Source: Piscinibacter defluvii
GTDB taxonomy: Bacteria; Pseudomonadota; Gammaproteobacteria; Burkholderiales; Burkholderiaceae_C
Direction of reading: 5' to 3'
Length of the DNA: 64,000 nt
Assembly: GCF_004011805.1 (NCBI RefSeq)
Contig: NZ_RCHJ01000028.1
Location: forward strand, 1-64,000
The translations under genes were made by a program, and so were the position numbers. Numbering within the stretch: the stretch's first letter is position 1; each line of letters opens with the position of its first letter. This document shows positions 53,519 through 62,340 of this stretch, piece after piece. The notes under the pieces were generated by a model. That model was not told where the DNA came from, did not search any database, and saw only the letters and a list, made by a program, of their open reading frames with translations.

Positions 53519-56500
53519 CTACCACTGCTTCGAGAAGTCCCCCACGTTCGTCGCCCGCACGAACTTGGCCGCATCCGCACCTTCGGCGATCGTCGCGAAG
53601 TGCTCGCGTCCGCAGGCGATCTTAGCCACCTCGTTGTCGCGCAGCGCATCGTCGAACAGCGTGCTCTTTGTCTCCACGACGAAGTACAGGCGGTCGGTGC
53701 CGTCCGCGTTCACAACCACGGCCCAGTCTGGGTTGTAGTTGCCCAGCGGGGTGGGCACTTTGAACCAGGCCGGCAACTTGGCGTACAACTTCACCGCGGT
53801 GTTTTTTTCCAGGTCCTCGGCGAAGCTGCGCTCGGTGTCCGACTGGTAGACCACCTTCTCGTGGACTGACTTCGTCACCTCCAGCATGTTGGTCAGGTAG
53901 CCAGTGAGCTCCGCCTGCTCGAACAGCTCCTGAGCGTAGATCTCGCTGCCGTCGGCCGATTGGCCAAGGCGCCGATACTTGATGCCGTCCACCAGCGCCT
54001 GGCGCTTGGTACGGTTGATGCACTCGGCCGCCACGTCGATGAACTGCGCCGGGTTGAGCTTGAAGTCGTCGAGCTTGCCGCTCTCGGTCAGGATACGCAC
54101 GATGCTTCGGCGCGTCAGCTGCGTGCGGTCCTGCAGCTCGGTCAGCAGGTCGGGCAGCGGGATGTCGCCCTCGGTCATCGAGACAAAGTTTGATGTCGCT
54201 GTTTGCTTGGTGTCGACGCCGCCTTGGCTGATCAGCACCGTTGCAGTACGAAATCGCAGCCGCGTCCGTGTGACGGGCGCATCCGTCAGCACCTGGCGGA
54301 TCGTGCTGGCGCAACGGCTGATTAGCAGCTCGTTGTCGAACTGAACGCGGTAGGTCGTGCGCTGCTTGATACGGTCCCACAGGGCCTTGAAGTCGTCGCT
54401 GAGGTAGACGCCGCGGCGAAGCTTGACCGTGTCGCGCTTGTTCGCGTCCTTGATGTCCAGCTTGCCCGCCAGCTTGTGGAGCAAGGTCACGATGGACTTC
54501 CTCGCTGACGTGAACGCATCAGGTAGCACCAGCGTGTCTTCCTTCAGCGCCTTGCGCAAGGTGTCCAGCACCTTGCCGCGGGCGTCGATCAGGCCCGCAG
54601 TCTTCAGGTGCTCCCACAACTGCTTGGACAGGTCCACGCCCATGGGCTTGGGCCGTCCGTCGGTGCCGACGATGGAGAGCGGCGCGAACTGGTGGCTCTC
54701 GACGATGCCGAAGCGGATGCCGGTGTCCTGCTCGATCTCGCGCTGCAGGTTCTCAGCGAAGGACTCGTAGCTCTCGTTGGCTACCACCGTCAGCGTGTTC
54801 ACCGCGAAGCCGCGCAGCCGCTCACCCTTCTGGTTCACCGCCAGCCGCAGCCCGCGGCCGATGGTCTGCCGACGCTCGCGCTCGGTGTTCATCTCGCGCA
54901 GGTTGCAGATCTGGAACACGTTGGGGCTGTCCCAGCCCTCGCGCAGTGCCGAGTGCGAGAAGATGAACTTCAGCGGCGTGTCGAAACTGAGCAGCCGCTC
55001 CTTGTCCTTCATGATCAGGTTGTAGGCCCGCTCCGCGTTGTCGCGGTTGCCTTGATTGTTCTCGGCTGTGTCGGTCCACGTGCCCTTCTTGTCCACCGAA
55101 AAGTATCCGTCGTGAACCTCGCTCGGAGCCACGGTCAGGTCCACTTCGTTGAATAGGCTCTGGTAATCGGGGTTTCGCGCCAGGCGGGCGAACTCCTGTT
55201 CGAACATCAGCGCGTACTTGCCCTTCACCGGCTCGCCAGCCTCGTTGTACTGGCGGTAGTGCTCCACCTTGTCGATGAAGAACAGGCTCAGCACCTTGAT
55301 TCCTTGTGGCCCGAGGCGCAGTTCCTTCTTTAGGTGCTCCTCGATCGTGCGCTTGATCATCTGGCGCTTGATGGCATCGCCGTCGATGTCGCCGATGGCG
55401 CCGTCAACCTCCAGCCATTGCTCGCCACCGGGCATGCGGATCTCGACGCGCTGCGCACCGCGCTTGGCCTGGATCTCGCCCACCAGGAAGTTGGCATATA
55501 GCTGCCGGCCGGTATGTTGCTCCAGGTCGTCGCCGTCCTGCACCCACACGGCCTTGCGCACCACCTTGCCGCCTTGCTGCACGTCCAGCTCCAGCCTGGC
55601 CAATACGCTGGCTCCCTTGCTGCGCACCTCCTGCAGCCGCACGTAGGCCTTGTTCTGGCCACCGTCCACCTCGGCCGACGCCACCTCGATCTGCTTGACC
55701 AGTTGCCGCTCGTAGGCGTCGATGGCGTCAAGCCGGTAGACCATGTGGTGCTTGTCGACGTGCGTGGCCGAGTAGCGCAGCGTGCACAGCGGGTTCATGG
55801 CGTCCAGCGCCTCCTTGCCACGCCCCTCCAGTCCGCCGTCCACGCTCTGCGGTTCGTCGACGATCAGCACAGGCTGCGTGGCGCGGATCAGATCGATGGG
55901 CTTCTCTCCGCCGGTCTTCTCGCTGTCCTTGTAGAGGTTGTTGACGTCCTTCTTGTTGATGGCGCCCACCGTCACCACCATCACCTGCAAGTGCTGGCTG
56001 GTGGCGAAGTTGCGCACCTGGTTCAGCTTGGCGGAGTCGTAGAGGAAGTACTCGAAGGGCTGGCCGCTGTAGAGCGACCGGAAGTGCGGCGCCATGATCT
56101 GCAGGCTCTTGTAGACGCCTTCCTTGATGGCCACCGACGGCACGACGATCACGAATTTGGTGAAGCCGTATCGCTTGTTCAGTTCGAAGATCGTGCGCAG
56201 GTAGACGTAGGTCTTGCCCGTGCCCGTTTCCATCTCCACCGTGAAGTCACGCGAGCTCAGGCTGTCGCTGGGCTTCAGGCCATGGCGCAGCTGCACCTTG
56301 TTCAGATTGGCCAGCAGGTCTTGGCTGTCCAGCTGGAGGCGGTTGCCGATGCCCAGGTCTGACTCGGCCAGGCCCAGGCCCAGCTGCACGCCGTCGCCTG
56401 CCATGCCTGGTAGCGCGCCTTGCGTCCCTTCCCCGAGGTAGACCGATCGCGGTGCCGTCACCGTGAACTCGGTTCGGCAGACCTCCTGGCCGGAAAAGAG

Positions 56501-56563
56501 GTCGCACACCGCGTCGATGGCGGCGAGCTGATAGTCAAGGTTGTGTTCAAACTGGAGCTTCAT
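53519..56563 (-). CDS. Type III restriction enzyme, Res subunit
   Basis: A 1014-residue helicase-nuclease. SF2 motifs: Walker A METGTGKTYV (about 110), Walker B VLIVDEPQSVDGG (DEPQ instead of DEAD), SATHVDKHHMVY, HSALREGWDSPNVFQ (motif V) and QTIGRGLRLAV (motif VI). The C-terminal PD-(D/E)xK nuclease is visible as NPDWAVVV followed by FVVETKSTLF. The protein looks intact. It needs the Mod subunit (58384-60324) for recognition and cuts on ATP-driven encounter of two sites. Unusually, two extra genes lie between mod and res. Start ATG 56563; a longer frame to 56599 is not needed. Confidence 0.94.
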   Translation of the reverse strand: MKLQFEHNLDYQLAAIDAVCDLFSGQEVCRTEFTVTAPRSVYLGEGTQGALPGMAGDGVQLGLGLAESDLGIGNRLQLDSQDLLANLNKVQLRHGLKPSDSLSSRDFTVEMETGTGKTYVYLRTIFELNKRYGFTKFVIVVPSVAIKEGVYKSLQIMAPHFRSLYSGQPFEYFLYDSAKLNQVRNFATSQHLQVMVVTVGAINKKDVNNLYKDSEKTGGEKPIDLIRATQPVLIVDEPQSVDGGLEGRGKEALDAMNPLCTLRYSATHVDKHHMVYRLDAIDAYERQLVKQIEVASAEVDGGQNKAYVRLQEVRSKGASVLARLELDVQQGGKVVRKAVWVQDGDDLEQHTGRQLYANFLVGEIQAKRGAQRVEIRMPGGEQWLEVDGAIGDIDGDAIKRQMIKRTIEEHLKKELRLGPQGIKVLSLFFIDKVEHYRQYNEAGEPVKGKYALMFEQEFARLARNPDYQSLFNEVDLTVAPSEVHDGYFSVDKKGTWTDTAENNQGNRDNAERAYNLIMKDKERLLSFDTPLKFIFSHSALREGWDSPNVFQICNLREMNTERERRQTIGRGLRLAVNQKGERLRGFAVNTLTVVANESYESFAENLQREIEQDTGIRFGIVESHQFAPLSIVGTDGRPKPMGVDLSKQLWEHLKTAGLIDARGKVLDTLRKALKEDTLVLPDAFTSARKSIVTLLHKLAGKLDIKDANKRDTVKLRRGVYLSDDFKALWDRIKQRTTYRVQFDNELLISRCASTIRQVLTDAPVTRTRLRFRTATVLISQGGVDTKQTATSNFVSMTEGDIPLPDLLTELQDRTQLTRRSIVRILTESGKLDDFKLNPAQFIDVAAECINRTKRQALVDGIKYRRLGQSADGSEIYAQELFEQAELTGYLTNMLEVTKSVHEKVVYQSDTERSFAEDLEKNTAVKLYAKLPAWFKVPTPLGNYNPDWAVVVNADGTDRLYFVVETKSTLFDDALRDNEVAKIACGREHFATIAEGADAAKFVRATNVGDFSKQW

Positions 56564-56583
56564 CGCGTATCCGTCCGGGCGCG

Positions 56584-57231
56584 TCAGCGCCGGCCCCACT
56601 GTTCAAGGCGTGTCACCCAGGCATTGAAGCCCGGGCACTCGGCCCGCATCCGATCCATACCGATCGCCTCCGCAATCAGCGGTCCGTGCGCCACCTTGCC
56701 GTACTGCCCGCCCGAGAACACAGCCATGATGCGTTTCGATGGCGCGGTCAGAGGGCTGTCGTTGATGTCTTCCGGCGTCTCGTACTGATCGCGGATCGCC
56801 TGCAGCTTGGCCCGCGTCTCGTCGCTCCAGCCGTTCTGCACCCACTCGAAGGCCTCGATGTCGCTGAAGAGCAGCGTTTCAAACTCATAGCGCTGCACAT
56901 GAGGCACCACGCGATCTTCCCTAAGGTCAGGGATCTGTCGCGTGGTGGCTTCAAGGATCGCGGCCTCCAGCGCCTGCTTGTCTCGCCCCGCTGCACGACC
57001 AAAACCGTAGAGGTCCAACAGCGTCGTGATGCAGTCGAAGTGGTGGTACTCAAAGCGGATGTGTTGCGCCACCCGTTCGACGGATACCGCACCGCCCCCT
57101 TGCTTGCCAGGCCGCGTCTTGAGCAAAGACGGGTGCACGGCCAGCCCATGCTCGCGCAGATGCGGCTCCAGGCATGTGCGAACGAACTCGGCTTCGGTCT
57201 GGCCTTCGCAGATCACCAACAGCCTCGTCAC
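56584..57231 (-). CDS. DUF4276 protein (TOPRIM-like)
   Basis: A 215-residue protein that starts with GTG. The N terminus LLVICEGQTEAEFVRTCLEP carries the acidic residues (Glu9, Glu13) expected of a TOPRIM-like EGxTE motif; FDCITTLLDLYGFG adds conserved aspartates, and the block RYEFETLLFSDIEAFEW is typical of DUF4276. The C-terminal part is AVFSGGQYGKVAHGPLIAEAIG. It overlaps the ATPase gene by GTGA, so the two work as a pair. Similar ATPase/TOPRIM-like pairs act as anti-phage modules; nuclease activity here is inferred. Confidence 0.83.
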   Translation of the reverse strand: MTRLLVICEGQTEAEFVRTCLEPHLREHGLAVHPSLLKTRPGKQGGGAVSVERVAQHIRFEYHHFDCITTLLDLYGFGRAAGRDKQALEAAILEATTRQIPDLREDRVVPHVQRYEFETLLFSDIEAFEWVQNGWSDETRAKLQAIRDQYETPEDINDSPLTAPSKRIMAVFSGGQYGKVAHGPLIAEAIGMDRMRAECPGFNAWVTRLEQWGRR

Positions 57232-58373
57232 GCGTCACCCCCGACAGGCTCCTTGAGCCACAGGTCCGAGACGAGATACTCCTCGTCAAGCCACTGCTGG
57301 TATCGCTCGCGTGGAAGCGTGCGCAGCTGCGTCGCACCTTCGTGGTTGCTGGCCACGATGACATCCTCCAGCGCAAAGCAATCCACCATGTAGGGCGACT
57401 GCGTCGCGATGAAGACCTGCCGGTCGTGCGCCATTGTCTTCATCATCTCGGCCACCAGCGTGATGGCGTGCGGATGGAGGCCCAGCTCTGGCTCGTCGAA
57501 GAACATCACGTCCGGCAGCATCTCGGGCGGCAGGTTCAGCAGCGTGAGCAGACAGAAAAGGCGCAGCGAGCCGTCCGAAGTCAGGTGCGCGCCGAAGGTC
57601 TTATCACTGAACCGCGAGCGCCAGCGGAGCGCCACCTTCCCGTAAGAGGGCTGCAACTCGAAGTCGGCGAACCCAGGCAGCACGCGGGCAATCTGGCGCA
57701 CGATCAATTTGTAGCGCTTGATGTCCTTCTCTTGCAGCCGCAGCAGGATGGGCGCGAGGTTGGCGCCGTCAGACCGCATCCAGACGGCGTCTTCGACATC
57801 CCAAGCCTGCTTCACGTTGGCCTTGGCCGACGTGTCGTGGAACTGATAAGTCGTGCAGCGCTTCAGCAGGCTGACCACCACCTGCGCGGTCTGGTTCTTC
57901 GCTGCAGTTTCTACCAGCGCCGCCTCTTTGCCACCCGAAGGAAGCACCGTCCACTTGGCCTCGCCGACCTTCTTGCGGTCGGAGTATCGGTAGGCTTCGT
58001 CGACGAAGATGAGGGTGTCGCCTGCGCTGATGTGAGCCAGACCGAACCGGTAGTCGTTGAAGCCGCGGTGGGTTTCGACGCGAATCTCGCCGTTCAAGCG
58101 CGGGGTGCGCTTCGCGCCCATGTAGAGCTGGTCGTCGCCAAAGCCGTTGCGGGCGATGAAGTCCTGCAGGTTCTGGCCCCGCAGCATCCAGGCCAGCATC
58201 TCGAAGAACCGGATCAGGTTCGACTTGCCGGCACCGTTGGCGCCGATCAAGACGGTGAGCTGCGGCAGGACCAGGTTCTCGACCTTGGCGATGCTGCGGA
58301 AGCCCTCGATGCTGACCCGCTGGATTCGGCCTTGCAGGCGGCCCTTGTTGGGGTCTGGAGCGTCGTGTTGCAT
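57228..58373 (-). CDS. AAA (ABC/SMC-like) ATPase, partner of DUF4276
   Basis: A 381-residue ATPase. Walker A GANGAGKSN (44-52) follows SIEGFRSIAKVENLVLPQLT, the typical start of OLD/RecF-like AAA ATPases. A central region (about 70-260) is followed by the signature-like TSDGSLRLFCLLTLLNLP and Walker B MFFDEPELGLHPHAI, then ATQSPYMVDCF. There is no nuclease domain in the same chain; the next gene supplies a TOPRIM-like one. Start ATG 58373 has GGAGG upstream, 10 bases after the mod stop. A longer frame to 58556 overlaps mod and is rejected. Confidence 0.9.
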   Translation of the reverse strand: MQHDAPDPNKGRLQGRIQRVSIEGFRSIAKVENLVLPQLTVLIGANGAGKSNLIRFFEMLAWMLRGQNLQDFIARNGFGDDQLYMGAKRTPRLNGEIRVETHRGFNDYRFGLAHISAGDTLIFVDEAYRYSDRKKVGEAKWTVLPSGGKEAALVETAAKNQTAQVVVSLLKRCTTYQFHDTSAKANVKQAWDVEDAVWMRSDGANLAPILLRLQEKDIKRYKLIVRQIARVLPGFADFELQPSYGKVALRWRSRFSDKTFGAHLTSDGSLRLFCLLTLLNLPPEMLPDVMFFDEPELGLHPHAITLVAEMMKTMAHDRQVFIATQSPYMVDCFALEDVIVASNHEGATQLRTLPRERYQQWLDEEYLVSDLWLKEPVGGDA

Positions 58374-58383
58374 GCGGCCTCCT

Positions 58384-60324
58384 TCAGATGCTGCGCACGT
58401 CGTCCAAGCCGTGCTGGCTGAGGATGGCGGCCAGGTTGGTCTTGGCCACGTCGTCGGCAAAGGCGCTGTCCTTGAAGACCAGCTTGGTGCTGACGGGTTT
58501 GGCGTTGTCGTCGCCGCCTTGCAGAGCCTGGGCCTGGGCCTTCTGCCACGCCGCAATGCCCAGAGCGAGCGGCTCTGCCACGTCGCGGTCGATGCCGTCC
58601 GAAAGGCAGGCCATCAAGGCGCCGGCGCCGATGCTGTGCACCGTCTTGCCGGCGATCTGGCGCGACTCCATCGGTACGGCGAGATCGAGGCCGAGTTTCA
58701 GGAGCAACTCGTACAGGACGTCCTGTTCGCTGCGGCCTGGGGCCAGGTGCTCAGCGTGGTCAAGAAGCGTACCGGTCAAGTCATCGGGCCGAGGATTCCA
58801 GGCACGGATGTTGGAGCTATCGAGCTTGAAGGCACGGAAACCAACATCACCGCCGAACATTGGATCTGAATTCTTGTGGCGTTGTCCTGCACCACGGATC
58901 CTGGCCTTTGTGACATCCGCAATGGTCTTCCACCCGGCGGACTCTGCGCCTTCCATGGGCTCGGGCAGTTGAACCAGGATGCAGCGGCGATTGCCACCAT
59001 CTTCGGCGTTTTGTGCAAACAAGGCATCCATCGTGGTGCCCGTGCCAGCAAAGAAGTCGACTACAAGGTCGGCCGTGTCGGGCTCTGTAGCAATCTGCAG
59101 GATCCGACGCATCAAGCGCGTCGGCTTTGGCGTATCGAATACGACATCGGCATTTGGAAACGAGACTGCGGCCATCAACTCCTTCTTGGCTTCTTGCGTG
59201 TGCCCCACTTCCTCATATGTCCACAACGTCTGAGGCACACGACCTGATTTCACATCCGTCAGAAAGCGCTTCTGCCGAGGCATGTTGTTGCCATCGGCAC
59301 CCCACCAGATCCTTCCGTCCCGATCCATCTCGTCAAACTTAGGCTTCGAAACGCGCCAGTACGTTCCGGGCGGAGGGCCGTCGATCTTCCGACCCGATGG
59401 ACACACTACGGGGTACGTCCCCTCCCCGTAATAGTTGCGCGCGGACAGGTCGCCAGAAGTCCACACACCGCGCGGGTCGTTGTCAGGGTTCGCGTACCGT
59501 GCCTCCATCTCTTCTGTGCGCGGCAACAGTCGGGGTGTCCAGACCTCTGCGTTCTTGGCATAGATCACGATGTAGTCGTGATCCTCAGAGAGGTGCCGCG
59601 CCGAATTCTTGGGCGAGAAAACCTTCTGCCAGATCACCGTCGCGACGAAATTCTCCTCGCCAAACACCTCGTTCATCGCTGCGCGAAGGTTCTGAATCTC
59701 GTGGTCGGCAATGCTCACGAAAATGACGCCGTCGCTCCGCAGCAGGCTCTGCGCCAGCTTCAGTCGCGGGTAGATCATGTTCAGCCAGTCCGTGTGAAAA
59801 CGGCCCGAGGCGTCGGTGTTCGAACTGATCTTCTGCCCGCCCTCCACCTGCCCCGTCAGCTCCAGGTAGTTCTTGATGCTGTCCTGAAAGTTGTCCGGGT
59901 AGACGAAGTCCTTGCCGGTGTTGTACGGCGGATCGATGTAGATGAGCTTCACCTTGCCGGCATAGCTCTTCTGCAGCAGCTTCAGCACCTCCAGGTTGTC
60001 GCCTTCGATGAACAGGTTCTGCGTGGTGGCCCAGTCCACGCTCTCTTTCGGGCAGGGGCGCAGCGTGCCCGTGCTGGGCGTTAGTGCCAGTTGGCGGGCG
60101 CGGCGCTTGCCATGCCAGTTCAGGCCGTACTTCTCTTCGCGCTCGTCTACCGCGGCGCCTAGCAGTTGCTTGAGCACCTCGAAGTCGACCCGGCCTTCGG
60201 TGAAGGCCTCGGGGAACATGGCCTTCAATTGCGCGAGGTTGCCCTCCACGAGGTTGGCGCTTTGGGCCTCGGGGCTCGCCTTGTCGATCGGCTGGATGGT
60301 CGCTGGGGGTCGGGGTGCAGTCAT
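58384..60324 (-). CDS. Type III DNA methyltransferase, Mod subunit
   Basis: A 646-residue N6-adenine methyltransferase of the beta class: catalytic DPPY at 131-134 (IYIDPPYNTGKDFVYPDNF), target-recognition region in the middle (about 190-400), then the SAM motif DFFAGTGTTMDAL (about 423-435). EKYGLNWHGKRRA and LFIEGDNLEVLKLLQ are usual N-terminal blocks. It methylates one strand of an asymmetric site and directs Res. The ATG at 60324 is preferred over the longer frame to 60420. DUF4391 lies 25 bases upstream and the ATPase gene 10 bases downstream. Confidence 0.94.
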   Translation of the reverse strand: MTAPRPPATIQPIDKASPEAQSANLVEGNLAQLKAMFPEAFTEGRVDFEVLKQLLGAAVDEREEKYGLNWHGKRRARQLALTPSTGTLRPCPKESVDWATTQNLFIEGDNLEVLKLLQKSYAGKVKLIYIDPPYNTGKDFVYPDNFQDSIKNYLELTGQVEGGQKISSNTDASGRFHTDWLNMIYPRLKLAQSLLRSDGVIFVSIADHEIQNLRAAMNEVFGEENFVATVIWQKVFSPKNSARHLSEDHDYIVIYAKNAEVWTPRLLPRTEEMEARYANPDNDPRGVWTSGDLSARNYYGEGTYPVVCPSGRKIDGPPPGTYWRVSKPKFDEMDRDGRIWWGADGNNMPRQKRFLTDVKSGRVPQTLWTYEEVGHTQEAKKELMAAVSFPNADVVFDTPKPTRLMRRILQIATEPDTADLVVDFFAGTGTTMDALFAQNAEDGGNRRCILVQLPEPMEGAESAGWKTIADVTKARIRGAGQRHKNSDPMFGGDVGFRAFKLDSSNIRAWNPRPDDLTGTLLDHAEHLAPGRSEQDVLYELLLKLGLDLAVPMESRQIAGKTVHSIGAGALMACLSDGIDRDVAEPLALGIAAWQKAQAQALQGGDDNAKPVSTKLVFKDSAFADDVAKTNLAAILSQHGLDDVRSI

Positions 60325-60349
60325 GGGCAAAGTCTGAGGTTGCGGTGGC

Positions 60350-61246
60350 TCATGTGGCGAGCCTGTCCTGGAGTTCTTGAAGTTGGCGCTGCAGACGCTG
60401 GATCTGCAGGTTGAGTTCAACGCGCTGGTTCATCTGCCGGGCCTTGGCCGCCGTGCTTCGCGCTGAGGCCAGCTGATCGAGCAGCCGGCTGCGTTCGGCC
60501 AGCGCTTGGCGCTGCGCCGCGGTACGCGCAGCCGGTGCGGCGGCTGCTGCATCGGGTGCCCTGAAGTGGCCCGTCACCTGAGCCACGGCCAGCGCGGTGA
60601 TGCGGTCAGCCACGGCTTGGTACAGCGCCCGCAGATCCGCCAGGGCACTGGGCGGCAACTGCTCCAGCGCCAGGCTGGCCATGAACTCAGTTTCTGCCGC
60701 TGTCGGCTGCGCAGGGTTGAAGGCGTGCGTGTCTGCCGCGTCGGCCACTACCCACTTGCCGGCTTCGCCCAGCGAAGCCCGTTTGTGCGCCACTGACAGC
60801 ACAGTTCCTGTGGGGGCCTGCGTCACCAGCAGTACCGGGTAAGGAATGGCCCGATGGATGAGCTGCATCAGCCGCCGGGCCTGCGCTTCGCGGGTGGGTG
60901 GCCGCAGGTGCGCCGAAACCAGCGCGAGCTCGATCACATCGGTGGCTTCCGTGGCATTGGCGCTGGTAGCGCCACCGTCAGAAGCGCCGACTGCTGCAGA
61001 GCGCGCGCCGGCCGTCGGTGCGGCTGCTGGCGTGGCGGGCACCGTCGCGGCGTGGAAGGCCGGCACACCCACGGTGGCCGGCTTGAGCGTGGCCTGCCAC
61101 CACAGCTCGTCGATGGTGTCGTTAATCAGGCGCTTGTCGGCGGCCGTGGGGGCACCCTGCTCGACCAGTAGCTTCTTCGGGATGCGCTGCGCCACCAGCG
61201 CTTGTGCCGGCAGGCGAAAGGCATCGATGAGCACCTGGGCCGTCAT
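60350..61246 (-). CDS. DUF4391-domain protein of the type III R-M operon
   Basis: A 298-residue protein resembling DUF4391, a family often seen beside type III mod/res genes. Visible: N-terminal VAQRIPKKLLVEQGAPTAAD and LINDTIDELWWQATLKP, a low-complexity Ala/Thr/Gly stretch (about 65-100), IELALVSAHLR, IPYPVLLVTQ and a C-terminal coiled coil (about 245-298, LQIQRLQRQLQELQDRL). No catalytic motif is recognised. The Ala-rich insert looks like a linker acquired in this lineage. Confidence 0.7.
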   Translation of the reverse strand: MTAQVLIDAFRLPAQALVAQRIPKKLLVEQGAPTAADKRLINDTIDELWWQATLKPATVGVPAFHAATVPATPAAAPTAGARSAAVGASDGGATSANATEATDVIELALVSAHLRPPTREAQARRLMQLIHRAIPYPVLLVTQAPTGTVLSVAHKRASLGEAGKWVVADAADTHAFNPAQPTAAETEFMASLALEQLPPSALADLRALYQAVADRITALAVAQVTGHFRAPDAAAAAPAARTAAQRQALAERSRLLDQLASARSTAAKARQMNQRVELNLQIQRLQRQLQELQDRLAT

Positions 61247-61256
61247 CTTGTGGCGG

Positions 61257-61694
61257 CTACAGCAGGTCAGGCCGATTGGCCTGCAGCCAGCTTCGGACGT
61301 GGCTGAACAGATCTTGTGCGCTGGCCAGACACTCGGCCGCGGCAGCGTCGGGGATCAGGTCGCCGGAGTAGTCGGACAGGTTGCGCTGCTTACGCAGCGC
61401 GTCGAGCACGATCACCTTGGCCTGCGGCAGGCCCACACTCAGGTGCAGTGTCTGGATGGCGGTCTGGTGATGGCCAGGCTTGCTGGTCAGCGTGCGGAAG
61501 CCGTTGGCATTCAAGGCCACCATCGCCAGTTGCATGATGGCCTTGTAAGCGGCATCGAAGCGGTTCTCTGCGCTCAGGCCGGCCAGCTGTGCGTCGTCGA
61601 TGTTGCGCTGCGCCGCGGCCAAGAGCTTGGCCACGAGCCCCTTGTCTGCCTGCACGGCGTCAAGGCTGATGCCGAGCAAGTTCTTCAAGGTCAT
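61257..61694 (-). CDS. HEPN-domain protein paired with the upstream nucleotidyltransferase
   Basis: A 145-residue all-helical protein. AENRFDAAYKAIMQLAMVAL and VLDALRKQRNLSDYSGD match HEPN folds of the kind that carry RNxxxY at the end of the core helix; the Rx4-6H RNase signature of HepT toxins is not complete. Its start lies inside the end of the nucleotidyltransferase gene (35-base overlap). The pair resembles MNT-HEPN modules, in which the NTase modifies or restrains the HEPN partner. Whether it cuts RNA cannot be told from the sequence. Confidence 0.72.
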   Translation of the reverse strand: MTLKNLLGISLDAVQADKGLVAKLLAAAQRNIDDAQLAGLSAENRFDAAYKAIMQLAMVALNANGFRTLTSKPGHHQTAIQTLHLSVGLPQAKVIVLDALRKQRNLSDYSGDLIPDAAAAECLASAQDLFSHVRSWLQANRPDLL

Positions 61695-62298
61695 GCGCGT
61701 TTCCGATCAGGAACAGCTTGGGCTTGGCCAGCACATCGGCCAGGAAGGGCTCGGTGAGGGCCTTGGCACTGAACTCAGTCGTAGAGAACAACTTGGGGTT
61801 CACCTCGCGGCCGAGCACGGCTTGCGTGGGGTGCAGCAGCTCCACCGCTTGGCGAAAGCTGATATCGCCGATCAGCATCACGTCGATGTCGCTGCCGGAG
61901 GTCTCGCGCCCCTGGGCCACCGAACCAAACACGAACGCCACCCGCAGCTGCGTGGCCACCGGCGCCAGTGCCTGCACCAGCACGTCGGCCAGGCCCGAGG
62001 TCTTGCGCAGGATGCTGGCCAGCTCGGTGAAGATCGGGCCGGTGGTGTCGGCGCTGTAGACCTGCTGGTTGCCGCGCTTCTCGCGCTTGAGCAGGCCCAC
62101 CTCGGCCAGTTTGCCCAGCTCGCGGGTGATGGTGCCTGCCGGCAGGCCCGTGCGGCGGGCGATCTCGCGCCCGTGCAGCGCCTCGTCCGGGCGCAGCAGC
62201 AGCAGGCCGAGCACGCGGCGGCGGTACTCCGGGAACAGCAGTGCGGGCAGGGATTGATGCATATTCGGCGCCGATTGTCGCTTTATTTGCATCGACAT
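61660..62298 (-). CDS. Winged-helix nucleotidyltransferase (MNT-type)
   Basis: A 212-residue protein with an N-terminal winged helix (about 18-85, YRRRVLGLLLLRPDEALHG and GLPAGTITRELGKLAEVGLL) and a minimal nucleotidyltransferase domain: Gly125-Ser126 in FVFGSVAQGRETSGSDIDVM with Asp137 and Asp139 as metal ligands. The start is uncertain: ATG 62298, 62292 or 62262. A TTGAAT-17-GACAAT pair on the minus strand between the first and third would favour 62262. Probably an antitoxin- or regulator-like partner of the overlapping HEPN gene. Confidence 0.82.
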   Translation of the reverse strand: MSMQIKRQSAPNMHQSLPALLFPEYRRRVLGLLLLRPDEALHGREIARRTGLPAGTITRELGKLAEVGLLKREKRGNQQVYSADTTGPIFTELASILRKTSGLADVLVQALAPVATQLRVAFVFGSVAQGRETSGSDIDVMLIGDISFRQAVELLHPTQAVLGREVNPKLFSTTEFSAKALTEPFLADVLAKPKLFLIGNAHDLEELARHQP

Positions 62299-62340
62299 TC
62301 AAGCCGGTGGCCCTCGGCGCCCGACCGCCCTGCCGAGGCC

